Shown: piece after piece, positions 26,063-34,905 of the stretch
How the letters are laid out: each line of letters begins with the position of its first letter
Numbering within the stretch: the stretch's first letter is position 1
Translations under genes and position numbers: made by a program
Assembly (NCBI GenBank): GCA_964571855.1
Contig: CAZNDO010000004.1
Span: forward strand, 62,001-126,000
DNA: 64,000 nucleotides
Direction: 5' to 3'
DNA from: CAYYFX01 sp964571855
Lineage (GTDB): Bacteria > ARS69
Notes under the pieces: model-generated
Database searches by the model: none
The model's input: only the letters and a program-made list of their open reading frames with translations
Told to the model about the DNA's origin: nothing

Positions 26063-27459
26063 GCGTGCGCGTCTCGCCCGCCCAGATCCCGGAGTCCGTG
26101 CCGGCCCCCGCGCCGGCGGTTCCGCGCGTGCCGCCCGCGCCCGTGGACGACGCGCTCGTGCGGACCACGTGGACGCCCCTCGCGGCCAGCTGGCTCCTCA
26201 TGGCGCTGGAGCTGCCCGCGGTGAGCGCGGTGATGGCGCGCCTCGCGCAGCCGGAGATCAGCCTGGCCGCGTACGGCGGCGTGGTGTTCCCGCTGGCGAT
26301 GCTGATCGAGGCGCCGATCATCATGATGCTCGCGGCCTCCACGTCGCTGTCTCGGGATCGCGCCTCGCATCGCAAGCTCGCGCGCTTCGTGCACGCCGCC
26401 GGCGCGGCCCTCACCGCGCTGCACGTGGCGCTCGTCGCCACGCCGCTGTACGACGTCGTCGTCGCCGGCTGGATGGGCGCGCCGCCGGAGATCCTCGGCC
26501 CCGCGCGCACGGGGCTGTGGATCGTGCTCCCGTGGACCTGGTCCATCGCGTACCGGCGCTTCCAGCAGGGCGTGCTCATCCGCACCGGGAACTCGCGCCA
26601 GGTCGGCGCGGGGACGGTCGTGCGCATGACCGCGAACGGGGGCGTCCTGGCCGCGGGCTGGCTGCTCGGGGACTGGCCCGGCATCGTGGTCGGGGCCGCG
26701 GCCGTGGCCACCGGCGTGGTGGCGGAGGCGGCGTACGTGGGCGTGGTCGTGCAACGGCGCATCCGCGAGCTCCCGGACGTGGACCCGGACGTGCCGCCGC
26801 TCACGCGCGCGACCTTCCTGCGCTTCTACACGCCGCTCGTCCTGACCGCCGTCTTCAACATGTCCACGAACACGCTCGCCGCCGCCGCGATGACGCGCAT
26901 GCCGCGCACGCTGGACTCGCTGGCGGTGTGGCCCGTCGTGGGCGGGTTCCTGTTCATCCTGCGCAGCATGGGGTTCGCGTTCCACGAGGTCGTGGTGGCG
27001 CTGCTGGGACGGCCGGGGGCGGAGGCGGCGCTCTCCCGCTTCGCGCGCCGCCTCGCCGCCGCCACCGTCGCCGTGCTCGCGCTCGTGGCGCTCACGCCGC
27101 TGGCGCAGCTGTGGCTGTCGGGCGTCTCCGCGCTGTCCGCGCCGCTGGCCGCGCTCGGCGCGTCCGCGCTCCTCGTGGCCATCCCGCTGCCGGCGACGGC
27201 CGTCTTCCAGAGCCGGCTCGCCGGGACGCTCGTGCACCGCCACGCCACGCGGGGCGTGCTGGAGTCCGTGGCGATCTCCCTCACCGTGATGGCGGGCGTG
27301 CTGCTCGCGGGGATCGCGTGGGGGCGCGCCCCGGGGATCCGCGTCGTGATCGCGGCCACGCTCACCGGCCAGATCGCGCAGATCGCCTGGCTTCGCGTGC
27401 GCACCCGGCAGGCCCCCGGCATCCCCGGGACGTTGCCCCGGGAGGCCGCCGCGGGCTAA
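26059..27459 (+). CDS. Polytopic membrane protein, MATE/MOP-like transporter
   Basis: 466 residues from the GTG at 26059 (GTGA overlap with the small gene). After a Pro-rich N-terminus, about 12 helices are predicted. The order and spacing resemble the MOP superfamily (MATE, Wzx): WTPLAASWLLMALELPAVSA in helix 1, PLAMLIEAPIIMMLAASTSL in helix 2, and a second half from FLRFYTPLVLTAVFNMSTNT. PNSTN-like polar residues occur within helices 1 and 7 as in such flippases. No family signature is strong enough for a substrate; drug, lipid-linked sugar or pyrophosphate-type export are all possible. It is the last gene of the sigma/anti-sigma/CxxC unit, so it may be a regulated target of that module. 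Confidence 0.7.
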   Translation: MSVRVSPAQIPESVPAPAPAVPRVPPAPVDDALVRTTWTPLAASWLLMALELPAVSAVMARLAQPEISLAAYGGVVFPLAMLIEAPIIMMLAASTSLSRDRASHRKLARFVHAAGAALTALHVALVATPLYDVVVAGWMGAPPEILGPARTGLWIVLPWTWSIAYRRFQQGVLIRTGNSRQVGAGTVVRMTANGGVLAAGWLLGDWPGIVVGAAAVATGVVAEAAYVGVVVQRRIRELPDVDPDVPPLTRATFLRFYTPLVLTAVFNMSTNTLAAAAMTRMPRTLDSLAVWPVVGGFLFILRSMGFAFHEVVVALLGRPGAEAALSRFARRLAAATVAVLALVALTPLAQLWLSGVSALSAPLAALGASALLVAIPLPATAVFQSRLAGTLVHRHATRGVLESVAISLTVMAGVLLAGIAWGRAPGIRVVIAATLTGQIAQIAWLRVRTRQAPGIPGTLPREAAAG

Positions 27460-27509
27460 CGTCGAAGGCCTCCGGCGACCCGCCGGGCCCCTGCCCCTGG
27501 GGACACGCC

Positions 27510-29063
27510 ATGGAACGCGCGCCGCGCCTCGCCGCGCTCGCCGCACTCGTCGCATCGGTCCCGCCGGCGGCGACCGCCACGGTCGTTCCGTACGGGTTCG
27601 TGCACGAGCAGATCATCGGCGAGCCGTTCGTGTCCTCCCCCGTCGCGTTCGACTTCCTGCCGGACGGCCGCTTCGTCCTGGTCGAACTCGCGAGCGGCGT
27701 GGTGCGGATCGCGGCCGCGGGCGCGTCCGCGTCGGACCCGGTGGCCACGATCCCCGGCGTGAACGCGAACCATCCGGAGCGCGGGCTTCTCGGCGTGGCC
27801 GTGGATCCGGCGTGGCCGGCGCGACCGTACGTGTACGTGCACTACACCGCGGTGGACTCCACGGTGAAGGTGCAGATGTGGGAGGCGCAGGGCGCGCTGG
27901 CGGACCCGTCGAGCACGGCGATCACGCTCGCGAACCCCTTCCTCCTGCTCGCGGACATCCCGGACTCGGCCGGCATCCACAACGCGGGCACGCTCCGCTT
28001 CGCGCCGGACGGGACGCTGCTCGTGTCGGTGGGCGACGACGCGCTCGCATGCAAGGCGCAGGACCTCGCGTCGCCCCTCGGGAAGCTGCTGCGCCTGGAC
28101 GTCTCCGGCATGCCGCTCGCGGGCGCGGGGCCGCCGCCCCTCGCCGATCTCGTGCCGCCGGGCAATCCGTTCCCGGGCCCGGGCTGGGCTTCGCTCGTGG
28201 CGGCGTGGGGCCTGCGCAATCCCTTCCGCTTCGACGTGGATCCGCTCACCGGCGACGTGTACGTGGGGAACGTCGGCTCGCACCTCTTCGAGGAGATCGA
28301 GCGCCTTCCGGCGGCCTCGCCCGGCCTGAACTTCGCGTGGCCGCAGTTCGAGAACACGCAGCCGCTCGGCTGCTGCGGCACGTGCGGGCAGGGCAACGCG
28401 TTCACGTTCCCGATCCACGCGTTCCCGCATCCGCTCGGCGTGGTGTCGGTCGTGGGCGGGCCGCTGCTGCGCCGCGCGGGCGCGGTGGACGGGGCGTTCC
28501 CCGCGTCGTACCACGGCGACTACTTCTACGCGGAGATTTTCAGCGGGCGCATCGCGCGCCTCGCGCACGGCGTGTCCGGTTGGGACTACGCCGCGCCCGT
28601 GGCCGGGCAGCCCGCGCCGGACGCGTGGGGCGCCGGCTTCGTGGGCGCGTCGGATCTGCGCGAAGGGCCGGACGGCTCGCTGTGGGTCCTGAGCCTCGGG
28701 CTCAGCTTCGTGGACCTGCCGCGCGGTCTGCACCGGATCCGCGCGGCGGCGCCCACGGACGCCTCGATCCCGGCACGCCCCCCTGCTCTCGCGCGCGTCA
28801 CCGCGGACCCGAACCCGTCCCGGGCCGGGCGGGCCGTCACGCTGTCCGTGGAGACGGCGACCGGGCACCCGGTCCTCGTGGAGGTGTTCGATGCGGCCGG
28901 GCGGGCCGTGCGGCGCCTGCACGCGGCGGCGGGCCCGGGCCTTCACCCCGTGACTTGGGACGGGCGGACCGCGGACGGCACGCCGGCGCCCGCCGGAACG
29001 TACTTCGTGCGGATGCGCGCGGGGACGGAGCGCGCCCTCGCCAAGTTGACGCGGCTGCCCTGA
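27510..29063 (+). CDS. Secreted PQQ-dependent sugar dehydrogenase-like propeller (GSDH family)
   Basis: 517 residues. Signal peptide about 1-23 (ending ATA-T). The glucose/sorbosone dehydrogenase propeller runs from about 28 to 415, with family segments FDFLPDGRFVLVELASG, ERGLLGVAVDPAW, HNAGTLRFAPDGTLLVSVGD, WGLRNPFRFDVDPLTGDVYV, NFAWPQFE and SLWVLSL. A cysteine-rich loop (GCCGTCGQG) replaces part of one blade. The C-terminal 90 residues are the FlgD-like module (DPNPSRAGRAVTLSV, VTWDGRTADGTPAPAGTYFV). Typically such proteins oxidise sugar hydroxyls with PQQ in the periplasm or outside the cell. No PQQ synthesis genes are in the window. Confidence 0.87.
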   Translation: MERAPRLAALAALVASVPPAATATVVPYGFVHEQIIGEPFVSSPVAFDFLPDGRFVLVELASGVVRIAAAGASASDPVATIPGVNANHPERGLLGVAVDPAWPARPYVYVHYTAVDSTVKVQMWEAQGALADPSSTAITLANPFLLLADIPDSAGIHNAGTLRFAPDGTLLVSVGDDALACKAQDLASPLGKLLRLDVSGMPLAGAGPPPLADLVPPGNPFPGPGWASLVAAWGLRNPFRFDVDPLTGDVYVGNVGSHLFEEIERLPAASPGLNFAWPQFENTQPLGCCGTCGQGNAFTFPIHAFPHPLGVVSVVGGPLLRRAGAVDGAFPASYHGDYFYAEIFSGRIARLAHGVSGWDYAAPVAGQPAPDAWGAGFVGASDLREGPDGSLWVLSLGLSFVDLPRGLHRIRAAAPTDASIPARPPALARVTADPNPSRAGRAVTLSVETATGHPVLVEVFDAAGRAVRRLHAAAGPGLHPVTWDGRTADGTPAPAGTYFVRMRAGTERALAKLTRLP

Positions 29064-29119
29064 CGACGGAGCGTATCGGGGAGCCCGGTGTTAGAATCCA
29101 TCGCCCGGACGGAGGCGAA

Positions 29120-30220
29120 ATGGAGAACGACCTGCACTGGCTGGCGGAATCCGGACAGACGGGTCCGCTGGCCGACGCCATCGCGGCCGGCACCGACCTG
29201 GACGCGCGGGACGACGACGGGCGCACGCCCCTGCACATCGCCGTGCGGGGCCGGCGCTTCGAGGTCGTGCGCCTGCTCGCCGAGGCCGGCGCGGATCTGG
29301 AGGCCGCGGAGGCCGCCATGCCCCGCTCCCGGGCGCTGCACCTGGCGTGCGGCGCGGCGGACCGCGAGGGGCGCGGGGATCCGGCCATGATCGAGCTGCT
29401 GCTGGCCCACGGGGCGTCCCCGGCATCGCGGGATGCGCGCGGCGCCACGCCGCTGCACCTCGCCGTGACCTGGGCGGAGGTGGCCCTCGTGCGGAAGCTC
29501 CTGGCGAAGCAGGCGGACGCGGCGGCGGCGGACGAGGCCGGGCTCACGCCGCTGCACGTGGCCTGCCGGCGCGGTGCGGAGGTCCTGGCCGACGTGCTCC
29601 TCGGCGACGACGGCGACCGGCTCGGGCAGCGCGCCTCCGCGCGCGAGGATACGGCGCTGGGCCGCCTGGAGGACGAGGCCGTGGTGGAGGCGCTGCTGGA
29701 CGCCGGCGCACGGGCGGACGCCGCGGACGGCCAGGGGCAGACGCCGTTGCACATCGCGGCCTCCCGCGGGCATCGCGGGCTCCTGACCGTCCTGCTGTCG
29801 CACGGCGCGCGCGCCGACGCGGCGGACGAGTGGGGAGTGACGCCGCTGCACCGCGCGGGGGACGCGGCGGTGGCGGAGATCCTGCTGGACCGCGGGGCGG
29901 CCGGCGACGCGGAGGACCGCGAGGGCCGCACGCCGCTGCACGCGGCGGTGGCCGCGGGACACGACGACGTGGTGGACCTCCTGCTGTCGCGGAAGGCGAA
30001 CGTGAAGGCGGTGGACGCGGACGGGCGGACTCCGCTGCACCTGGCCGCGGGCGCCGGACGCGCGCTCACGGTGGAGAAGCTGATCGACGGCGGCGCCGAT
30101 CCGAACGCGAAGGACGCCGACGGCCGCACCCCGCTCTTCTGGGCGGAGGCCGCGGGACACAAGCTGGTGATCGCCACGCTGAAGCGGCGCGGCGCGAAAC
30201 GCCGGGAGGGGCGCAAGTGA
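29120..30220 (+). CDS. Ankyrin-repeat protein
   Basis: 366 residues from the ATG at 29120, eight bases after a GGAGG site. Almost the whole protein is about ten ankyrin repeats, with the loop motif DxxGRTPLHxA recurring (DDDGRTPLHIAVRGRRFEVV, DEAGLTPLHVACRRGAEVLA, DGQGQTPLHIAASRGHRGLL, DREGRTPLHAAVAAGHDDVV, DADGRTPLHLAAGAGRALTV). There is no signal peptide or membrane helix, so it is probably cytosolic and works by protein binding. The next gene (metal transporter) starts in its stop codon (GTGA), which suggests a shared role. A TAGAAT box 23 bases before the ATG (29092-29097) could be its -10. Confidence 0.9.
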   Translation: MENDLHWLAESGQTGPLADAIAAGTDLDARDDDGRTPLHIAVRGRRFEVVRLLAEAGADLEAAEAAMPRSRALHLACGAADREGRGDPAMIELLLAHGASPASRDARGATPLHLAVTWAEVALVRKLLAKQADAAAADEAGLTPLHVACRRGAEVLADVLLGDDGDRLGQRASAREDTALGRLEDEAVVEALLDAGARADAADGQGQTPLHIAASRGHRGLLTVLLSHGARADAADEWGVTPLHRAGDAAVAEILLDRGAAGDAEDREGRTPLHAAVAAGHDDVVDLLLSRKANVKAVDADGRTPLHLAAGAGRALTVEKLIDGGADPNAKDADGRTPLFWAEAAGHKLVIATLKRRGAKRREGRK

Positions 30221-30906
30221 TTCTCGGTTCCCTGGTGGCGGGTCTGCTCGCGGGTTCGGTGCATGTCACGGCCGGTCCGGATCACCTGGCGGCGGTCGCG
30301 CCCATCGTGGCGCGCGACGGCCGCCGCGGCTGGATCGGCGGCATCCGGTGGGGGCTCGGTCACACGTCGGGCGTGATCGTGGTCGGTGTGCTCGCGCTCC
30401 TGCTGCGCGAGGCGCTGCCCCTGGAGCAGCTCTCGCACTTCGCGGAAAAGATCGTGGGCGTCGTGCTCATCGGCATCGGGCTGTGGGCCCTGCACGTGGC
30501 GTTGAAGGCGCACGTGCACGTCCACGAACACGAGCACGACGGCGACGTGCACTCGCACGTCCACGTGCACGCGCCGGGGCGCACGCACGCGGATGCGGCG
30601 GCGCCGGCGAAGGTGCACGACCACCGCCATGCGGCGTTCGGCATCGGCATCCTGCACGGACTGGCCGGGAGTTCGCACTTCCTCGCGGTGCTGCCGGCGC
30701 TGGCGCTGCCCACGCGGGGCGACGCGATCGGCTACCTCGCCGGTTTCGGCATCGGCACGATCGCGGCCATGGGCGTGTTCGCGCGCGTCGTCGGCGAGAT
30801 CGCCGAGCAGTCCGGCCGCAAGGGACGGAACGTGTTCCGCGTGATGCTCGGCACGTGCGGCGCCGCGGCCATCGTGGTGGGCTGCTTCTGGATCGCGGCG
30901 GCGTAG
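30217..30906 (+). CDS. NicO/HupE-like nickel-cobalt transporter
   Basis: 229 residues from a GTG overlapping the ankyrin stop. Six or so helices are split by a histidine-rich loop. Helix 1 carries HVTAGPDH, the H-x4-D-H metal-binding signature of nickel/cobalt transporters; the loop at about 95-135 (HVHVHEHEHDGDVHSHVHVH, then DHRHA) has around 17 histidines; and GILHGLAGSSHFLAVLPAL in a later helix repeats a His/Ser pattern. It likely moves Ni2+ or Co2+ across the inner membrane; direction (uptake or efflux) is not decided by sequence. No urease, hydrogenase or cobalamin genes are adjacent. Confidence 0.82.
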   Translation: MILGSLVAGLLAGSVHVTAGPDHLAAVAPIVARDGRRGWIGGIRWGLGHTSGVIVVGVLALLLREALPLEQLSHFAEKIVGVVLIGIGLWALHVALKAHVHVHEHEHDGDVHSHVHVHAPGRTHADAAAPAKVHDHRHAAFGIGILHGLAGSSHFLAVLPALALPTRGDAIGYLAGFGIGTIAAMGVFARVVGEIAEQSGRKGRNVFRVMLGTCGAAAIVVGCFWIAAA

Positions 30907-30913
30907 CCGCCGG

Positions 30914-33900
30914 TCAGCGCGCGCCGAGGAACACGATCTTGCGCACGGCGTGGAAGCCCGTGGAGGTGTCCAGCTTCACGAAGTAGATGCCCGCCGGGAC
31001 CAAACTACCGGTCGCGTCCCGCGCGTCCCACCGCCGCGTCAGGATGCCCGCCGGCAGCGCCTCGTCCGTGACCCGCCGCACCAGGCGGCCGGCCACGTCG
31101 AACACGCCCAGACGGACGTGCGCATCCTGCTTCAGCGAGAGCCTGATCTCCGCCGCGCCCCGGAACGGGTTCGGGGAGAGCAGGATCGCGTCCTCCGTGA
31201 CGACGGGCGCCGCCGCGTTCCACCCGGCCCGCAGCGCCGCCGTCCGCGCCGCGCCGCCGCCGCCCGCGCCGCAGCCGTGCTCGCCAGCCGTGCACGGCGG
31301 ACTTCCATCCGAGGAGAACCCGATCACGACCGGGTCCTCCGCCACGCCGGGGTGGAAGGGATCGCAATCCACCGCGGCGTAGCCGCCGCTCGTTCCCGTG
31401 CCGAGGCAGAGCGAGCCGCCGCCGTCCATCACGGTCCACCGGCCGAGGCGGATCGGAAGATCCGCGCCGGTCGGGCAGTTCCCGATGGCCAGCAGGAGGT
31501 TCGTGGCCCCGCCGGCATTGAGGACGTTCCCGATCGGCTGGAAGCCGAAGATCGTGAGGTTCCCGGACGACGCCAGCGTGGCCTCCATCGCCGAGATCCC
31601 GAACTCCGCGCAGGTCAGCCACAGGTGCACGTCCCGCGGCCCGTTCGTCGCCGCGACCAGGTTCGCCCACGGATCGGTGTCGCTCGCGGACAGGGAGAAC
31701 TCGAAGCCGAGGGGCGCGAAGGTCGCCGTCTCGGTGATCGGCCCGTCCATCACCACGGTGGCGCGCGAGTCCGGCCCCGTGTAGGCGCCGGGACCTTCGC
31801 CGCTCCACCCGTCGAACGCGTGGTTGAGCGACGGCACCGCCTCGATGTCGAACATGGTCCCGATGCCGATCCACCCGGTGCCCGGCATCGTCGTCCCACC
31901 CGGATCCGGCGGCTGCGTGAGGAGGTACTCGTGCCGGTAGTTGGCGGAGTGGTACCCCAGCGCCGCCGCGGTCACCACCCGGGCGAGTGACGTCACCCCG
32001 TCCGCCCACGCCGTGAACGCATACCGTTCGCCCGCGGCGATCTCGTGCACCGGCCCCACCTGGAGATGGTGCTGCGTCCCGAGCAGCCACGAGAAGACGC
32101 CCGGCGACGTGTACTCCGCGCCGTCGACGACGATCGGAAGGCCGGCAGGTTCCGTGGTCACGGTGACACTCACGGCCGCCGAGGCGAACCGCGCGTGCTG
32201 CGTGACGTTCTCCGTGGTGAGCAGGACCGTGGCCGGGTTCAGCGTGCCGCTGTAGGAGCCCTGACCGGTTCCCTGCCAACCCGCGAACAGATACCCGGAG
32301 TCCGCGATCGCGGTGATGGTCACCACCGTGCCCTCGGGATACGTGCCGGTCGGAGGGGTCACGCTGCCGCCCGGGTCTGCCGTCATGGTCAGCGTGCGGT
32401 ACTGCAGAGTCCGGAACTCCGCGGTCTGCGTGATCGGGCCGAGCATCTGGACCACCGCGCGCGCCGAAGTGCCCGAGTACGAACCCGGGCCGGCGCCCTG
32501 CCACCTTCGGAACGCGAAACCGGGACCCGGTACCGCCTCGATCGTCACGGGCGATCCCGTCGGGTAGTCGCCGGAAGGCGGCGAGACCTGGCCGCCCGGG
32601 CCAGCCACCATCGTCAGGGGGTGGGTCGGGGGGCCCGTGAAGATCGCGTTCTCGGTGATCGGGCCGAGCACCGTGATCGAGGCCACCGCCAGGGGGCCCG
32701 AGTAGGACCCCGGCCCCTCCCCGATCCACTCGGCGAACGAGTACCCCGGTGACGGCGTCGCCCGGATGGTGAGCACCGACCCCTCGGCGTACATGCCCGA
32801 CGGCGGTGTCACGGTGCCCGCACCGCTGGCGGTGATCGTCACGGGGTGCATCCGCTGCGTGAACACGGCGTGCTGCACGAGATCGTCGTACATCGAGACC
32901 TGGGCCACGGCGTCCGGCCCCGTGTAGGAACCCGACCCGCTGCCGGTCCACCCGACGAAGTCCCATCCCGCCGCGGGCGTGGCCCGGATCTCGACGGCCT
33001 CTCCCACTGCGTGCCGACCCGTCCCCGGCTCCACCGTGCCGCTGCCCTCGAACGTCATCGTCAGCTGGAAGTCGCCGTCCGGGGAGAAGTACGCGGTCTC
33101 CGTCACCGGGCCGAGCATCGTGATCTGCGCCACCGGTGACGTGCCGGTGAAGGACCCGGCGCCGTCGCCCACCCACCGCGCGAACACGGCGGGCGGTGTC
33201 GTGGTCGCCTCGATATCGACGGTGGCGCCCTCGGGCTGCCAGCCGGTGCCCGGCGTGACCGTGCCGTCTCCGTCCACCACCATCACCAACCGGTGCTCGG
33301 TCACGAACGTGGCGGCGAACTCGCTGTCTCCCGCCGGCGCGAGGATCTCGTGGGTTGCCGCCCCGCCGTCGCTCCACCCCGCGAACGCCCACCGGGAGTC
33401 CGGCCCGATCGGCTGGGGCGTGGGCGCCGAGAGCACGTGCGCGGTGCCGGCGACCCACTGGAATCCGACGGGGGCCGTGTACGGCACATCATCCACGATC
33501 ACCTCGAGCCCGGGCGGAACCGTGGTCACGGTCGTGATGTCGAGCGCCTCGCAGCCCACGTCCGCGGCCCCGACGAGCAGGCCGCACGGGGAGGACGCCG
33601 CCGCACAAGGCGATCCGAGATGCAGCCCGACATCCCCGTTGCCGAGCGCACAGAACTCCGGGTCCGCCGAGAAGTTGCCGTCGACCCCGGATTCGTCCGC
33701 GAGGCAGCCGACGAAATCGCCGCCGGCGTTCCCGAAGACGTCGCAGCAGGAGAGCTGGAGGTCGCCCAGCCCGCAGTCCGCCAGGGGCCCGTCCCGGTGG
33801 AACGCGAGGATCGTGCGCTGGAGATTCGCGGGCCCCGCGATCGCGGCGCCGGTGGGCGCGGCGTTGCGCGCGAACGTGCTCCCCGTGACGGTCAACCCGG

Positions 33901-34720
33901 TGCCCGGCACCGTGTACATCGCGATCGCGCCGCCGCGGCGCCCGATGTTCTCCAGGAAGGTGCACCCGTCGAGCATGGCGCCGGTCCGCGAGAGCTGCAG
34001 CGCGCCGCCGCCGCCCGCGGCGACGTTGCCGCGGAAGTCGCATCCGGACGCCTCGATCTGCGAGAAGGACGCGTATCCCACGCCGCCGTGCCGGGCCCGG
34101 TTCCCGTGCGCCACGACGCCGTCGAGCTGCAGGAGCGCACCCGCCGCGGCATGGAACGCCCCGCCCTGGTTCCCCGCCACGTTGTCCTCGAAGGCGACGT
34201 CGACGAGACGGACCGTCCCGCCCTGGATCCGCAGCGCACCGCCGTGGACGACGGCCTCGTTGGCGACGAACCGGCAGGCGCGAATCGTGAGGTCCGGACC
34301 GAGGAGGAAGATCGCGCCGCCGCCGCCGTAGTCGTGGTCCGGCGGCGCCAGGGCCTGCGCGCGCTCGTCCGGCGCGGCGTCCCGCCCGTGGTCCGCCCCG
34401 CTCGCCTCGAACCCTCCGCGGAACGTGATCCCCTCGATCGACGCGCCGGTGATGCGCATGCCCAGGGCGATCCGCCCGGCCGATCCGGCGTCGACGACGA
34501 CGCAGGCCGGGTCGCCGGTCTCGCCGCGAAGGACGACCCCGCTCTTCAGGACCAGGTCGTGCTCCGCGTACGTGCCGCAGGCCACCTCCACGGTGTCGCC
34601 GGGCGAGGCGGCGCCGAGCGCGTCCGCGATGGTCGGGATCTGCGACGGGACGAGCCAAGTGGCGCCCGCCGCGGGGAGCGACCACGACAGCGTCACGAGC
34701 AGGACGATGGCTGGCCTCAT
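30914..34720 (-). CDS. Giant exported beta-helix/InlB-repeat protein with FlgD-like tail
   Basis: 1268 residues; start ATG at 34720, signal peptide ending AAGA near residue 21. Layout: Pmp-type entry (IADALGAASPGDTVEVACGTY) and a right-handed beta-helix to about 420 (GGALRIQGG, GGAIFLLGPD, GGALQLSRTG); a PEGA-like unit (LEVIVDDVPYTAPVGF); about six divergent InlB-type repeats of the form VTPPSGxYxxGxxVxIxAxP..WxGxGxGSYxG, interrupted by a second PEGA-like unit (LPIVVDGAEYTSPGVF); a cohesin-like or Ig region with DTDPWANLVAATNGPRDVHL and a Cys-rich tract; and the FlgD-like C-terminal module (SPNPFRGAAEIRLSL, ending HAVRKIVFLGAR). It should be an extracellular surface protein. The N-terminal third resembles the protein at 3297-5696. 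A promoter-like TTGGAT-N18-TACGAT lies just upstream. Confidence 0.88.
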   Translation of the reverse strand: MRPAIVLLVTLSWSLPAAGATWLVPSQIPTIADALGAASPGDTVEVACGTYAEHDLVLKSGVVLRGETGDPACVVVDAGSAGRIALGMRITGASIEGITFRGGFEASGADHGRDAAPDERAQALAPPDHDYGGGGAIFLLGPDLTIRACRFVANEAVVHGGALRIQGGTVRLVDVAFEDNVAGNQGGAFHAAAGALLQLDGVVAHGNRARHGGVGYASFSQIEASGCDFRGNVAAGGGGALQLSRTGAMLDGCTFLENIGRRGGAIAMYTVPGTGLTVTGSTFARNAAPTGAAIAGPANLQRTILAFHRDGPLADCGLGDLQLSCCDVFGNAGGDFVGCLADESGVDGNFSADPEFCALGNGDVGLHLGSPCAAASSPCGLLVGAADVGCEALDITTVTTVPPGLEVIVDDVPYTAPVGFQWVAGTAHVLSAPTPQPIGPDSRWAFAGWSDGGAATHEILAPAGDSEFAATFVTEHRLVMVVDGDGTVTPGTGWQPEGATVDIEATTTPPAVFARWVGDGAGSFTGTSPVAQITMLGPVTETAYFSPDGDFQLTMTFEGSGTVEPGTGRHAVGEAVEIRATPAAGWDFVGWTGSGSGSYTGPDAVAQVSMYDDLVQHAVFTQRMHPVTITASGAGTVTPPSGMYAEGSVLTIRATPSPGYSFAEWIGEGPGSYSGPLAVASITVLGPITENAIFTGPPTHPLTMVAGPGGQVSPPSGDYPTGSPVTIEAVPGPGFAFRRWQGAGPGSYSGTSARAVVQMLGPITQTAEFRTLQYRTLTMTADPGGSVTPPTGTYPEGTVVTITAIADSGYLFAGWQGTGQGSYSGTLNPATVLLTTENVTQHARFASAAVSVTVTTEPAGLPIVVDGAEYTSPGVFSWLLGTQHHLQVGPVHEIAAGERYAFTAWADGVTSLARVVTAAALGYHSANYRHEYLLTQPPDPGGTTMPGTGWIGIGTMFDIEAVPSLNHAFDGWSGEGPGAYTGPDSRATVVMDGPITETATFAPLGFEFSLSASDTDPWANLVAATNGPRDVHLWLTCAEFGISAMEATLASSGNLTIFGFQPIGNVLNAGGATNLLLAIGNCPTGADLPIRLGRWTVMDGGGSLCLGTGTSGGYAAVDCDPFHPGVAEDPVVIGFSSDGSPPCTAGEHGCGAGGGGAARTAALRAGWNAAAPVVTEDAILLSPNPFRGAAEIRLSLKQDAHVRLGVFDVAGRLVRRVTDEALPAGILTRRWDARDATGSLVPAGIYFVKLDTSTGFHAVRKIVFLGAR
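31710..33480 (-). repeat. Tandem InlB-type and PEGA-like protein repeats within the giant exoprotein
   Basis: Residues about 414-1000 of the protein consist of two copies of a PEGA-like unit and about six copies of a 75-80-residue unit. The longer unit reads, with variations, G-x-V-x-P-x-x-G-x-x-x-x-G-x-x-V-x-I, then A-x-P-x-x-G-x-x-F-x-x-W-x-G, then GSYSG or GSYTG, and finishes with M-x-GPIT-x-x-A-x-F. The copies are similar in protein but not identical in DNA, so this is an old array rather than a recent expansion. Confidence 0.75.
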
Positions 34721-34745
34721 GCCGCGGCTCCCGGAAGAGGACCCG

Positions 34746-34775
34746 ATCGTACCGCGGTTGCGACGCACGATCCAA
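34746..34775 (-). promoter_or_regulatory. Promoter for the giant exoprotein gene
   Basis: On the minus strand, TTGGAT (34770-34775), an 18-base spacer and TACGAT (34746-34751) form a sigma-70-like promoter about 26 bases before the ATG at 34720. The same -35 hexamer and the same spacer length occur in the divergent promoter at 34846-34875. Confidence 0.5.
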
Positions 34776-34845
34776 GAGGCAACACCGGTCCGGCCCGGAG
34801 CAGTGCGCGATTCTGGAGTCGTCCACTGCCCGGCCCGGATTCCGC

Positions 34846-34875
34846 TTGGATCCGGGGTCCCGACCTCGTTACACT
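34846..34875 (+). promoter_or_regulatory. Promoter for the aromatic secreted protein gene
   Basis: TTGGAT (34846-34851), 18 bases, TACACT (34870-34875). A transcript would start near 34882, leaving a short leader that carries AAGGA eight bases before the ATG at 34906. Confidence 0.5.
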
Positions 34876-34905
34876 GGGATCGTCGCGACACGAAGGACCT
34901 GACAA

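Noticed and set aside
29092..29097. Full promoter for the ankyrin gene
   Set aside because: TAGAAT is a good -10 but nothing resembling a -35 lies 16-18 bases upstream, so it is mentioned only with the gene.
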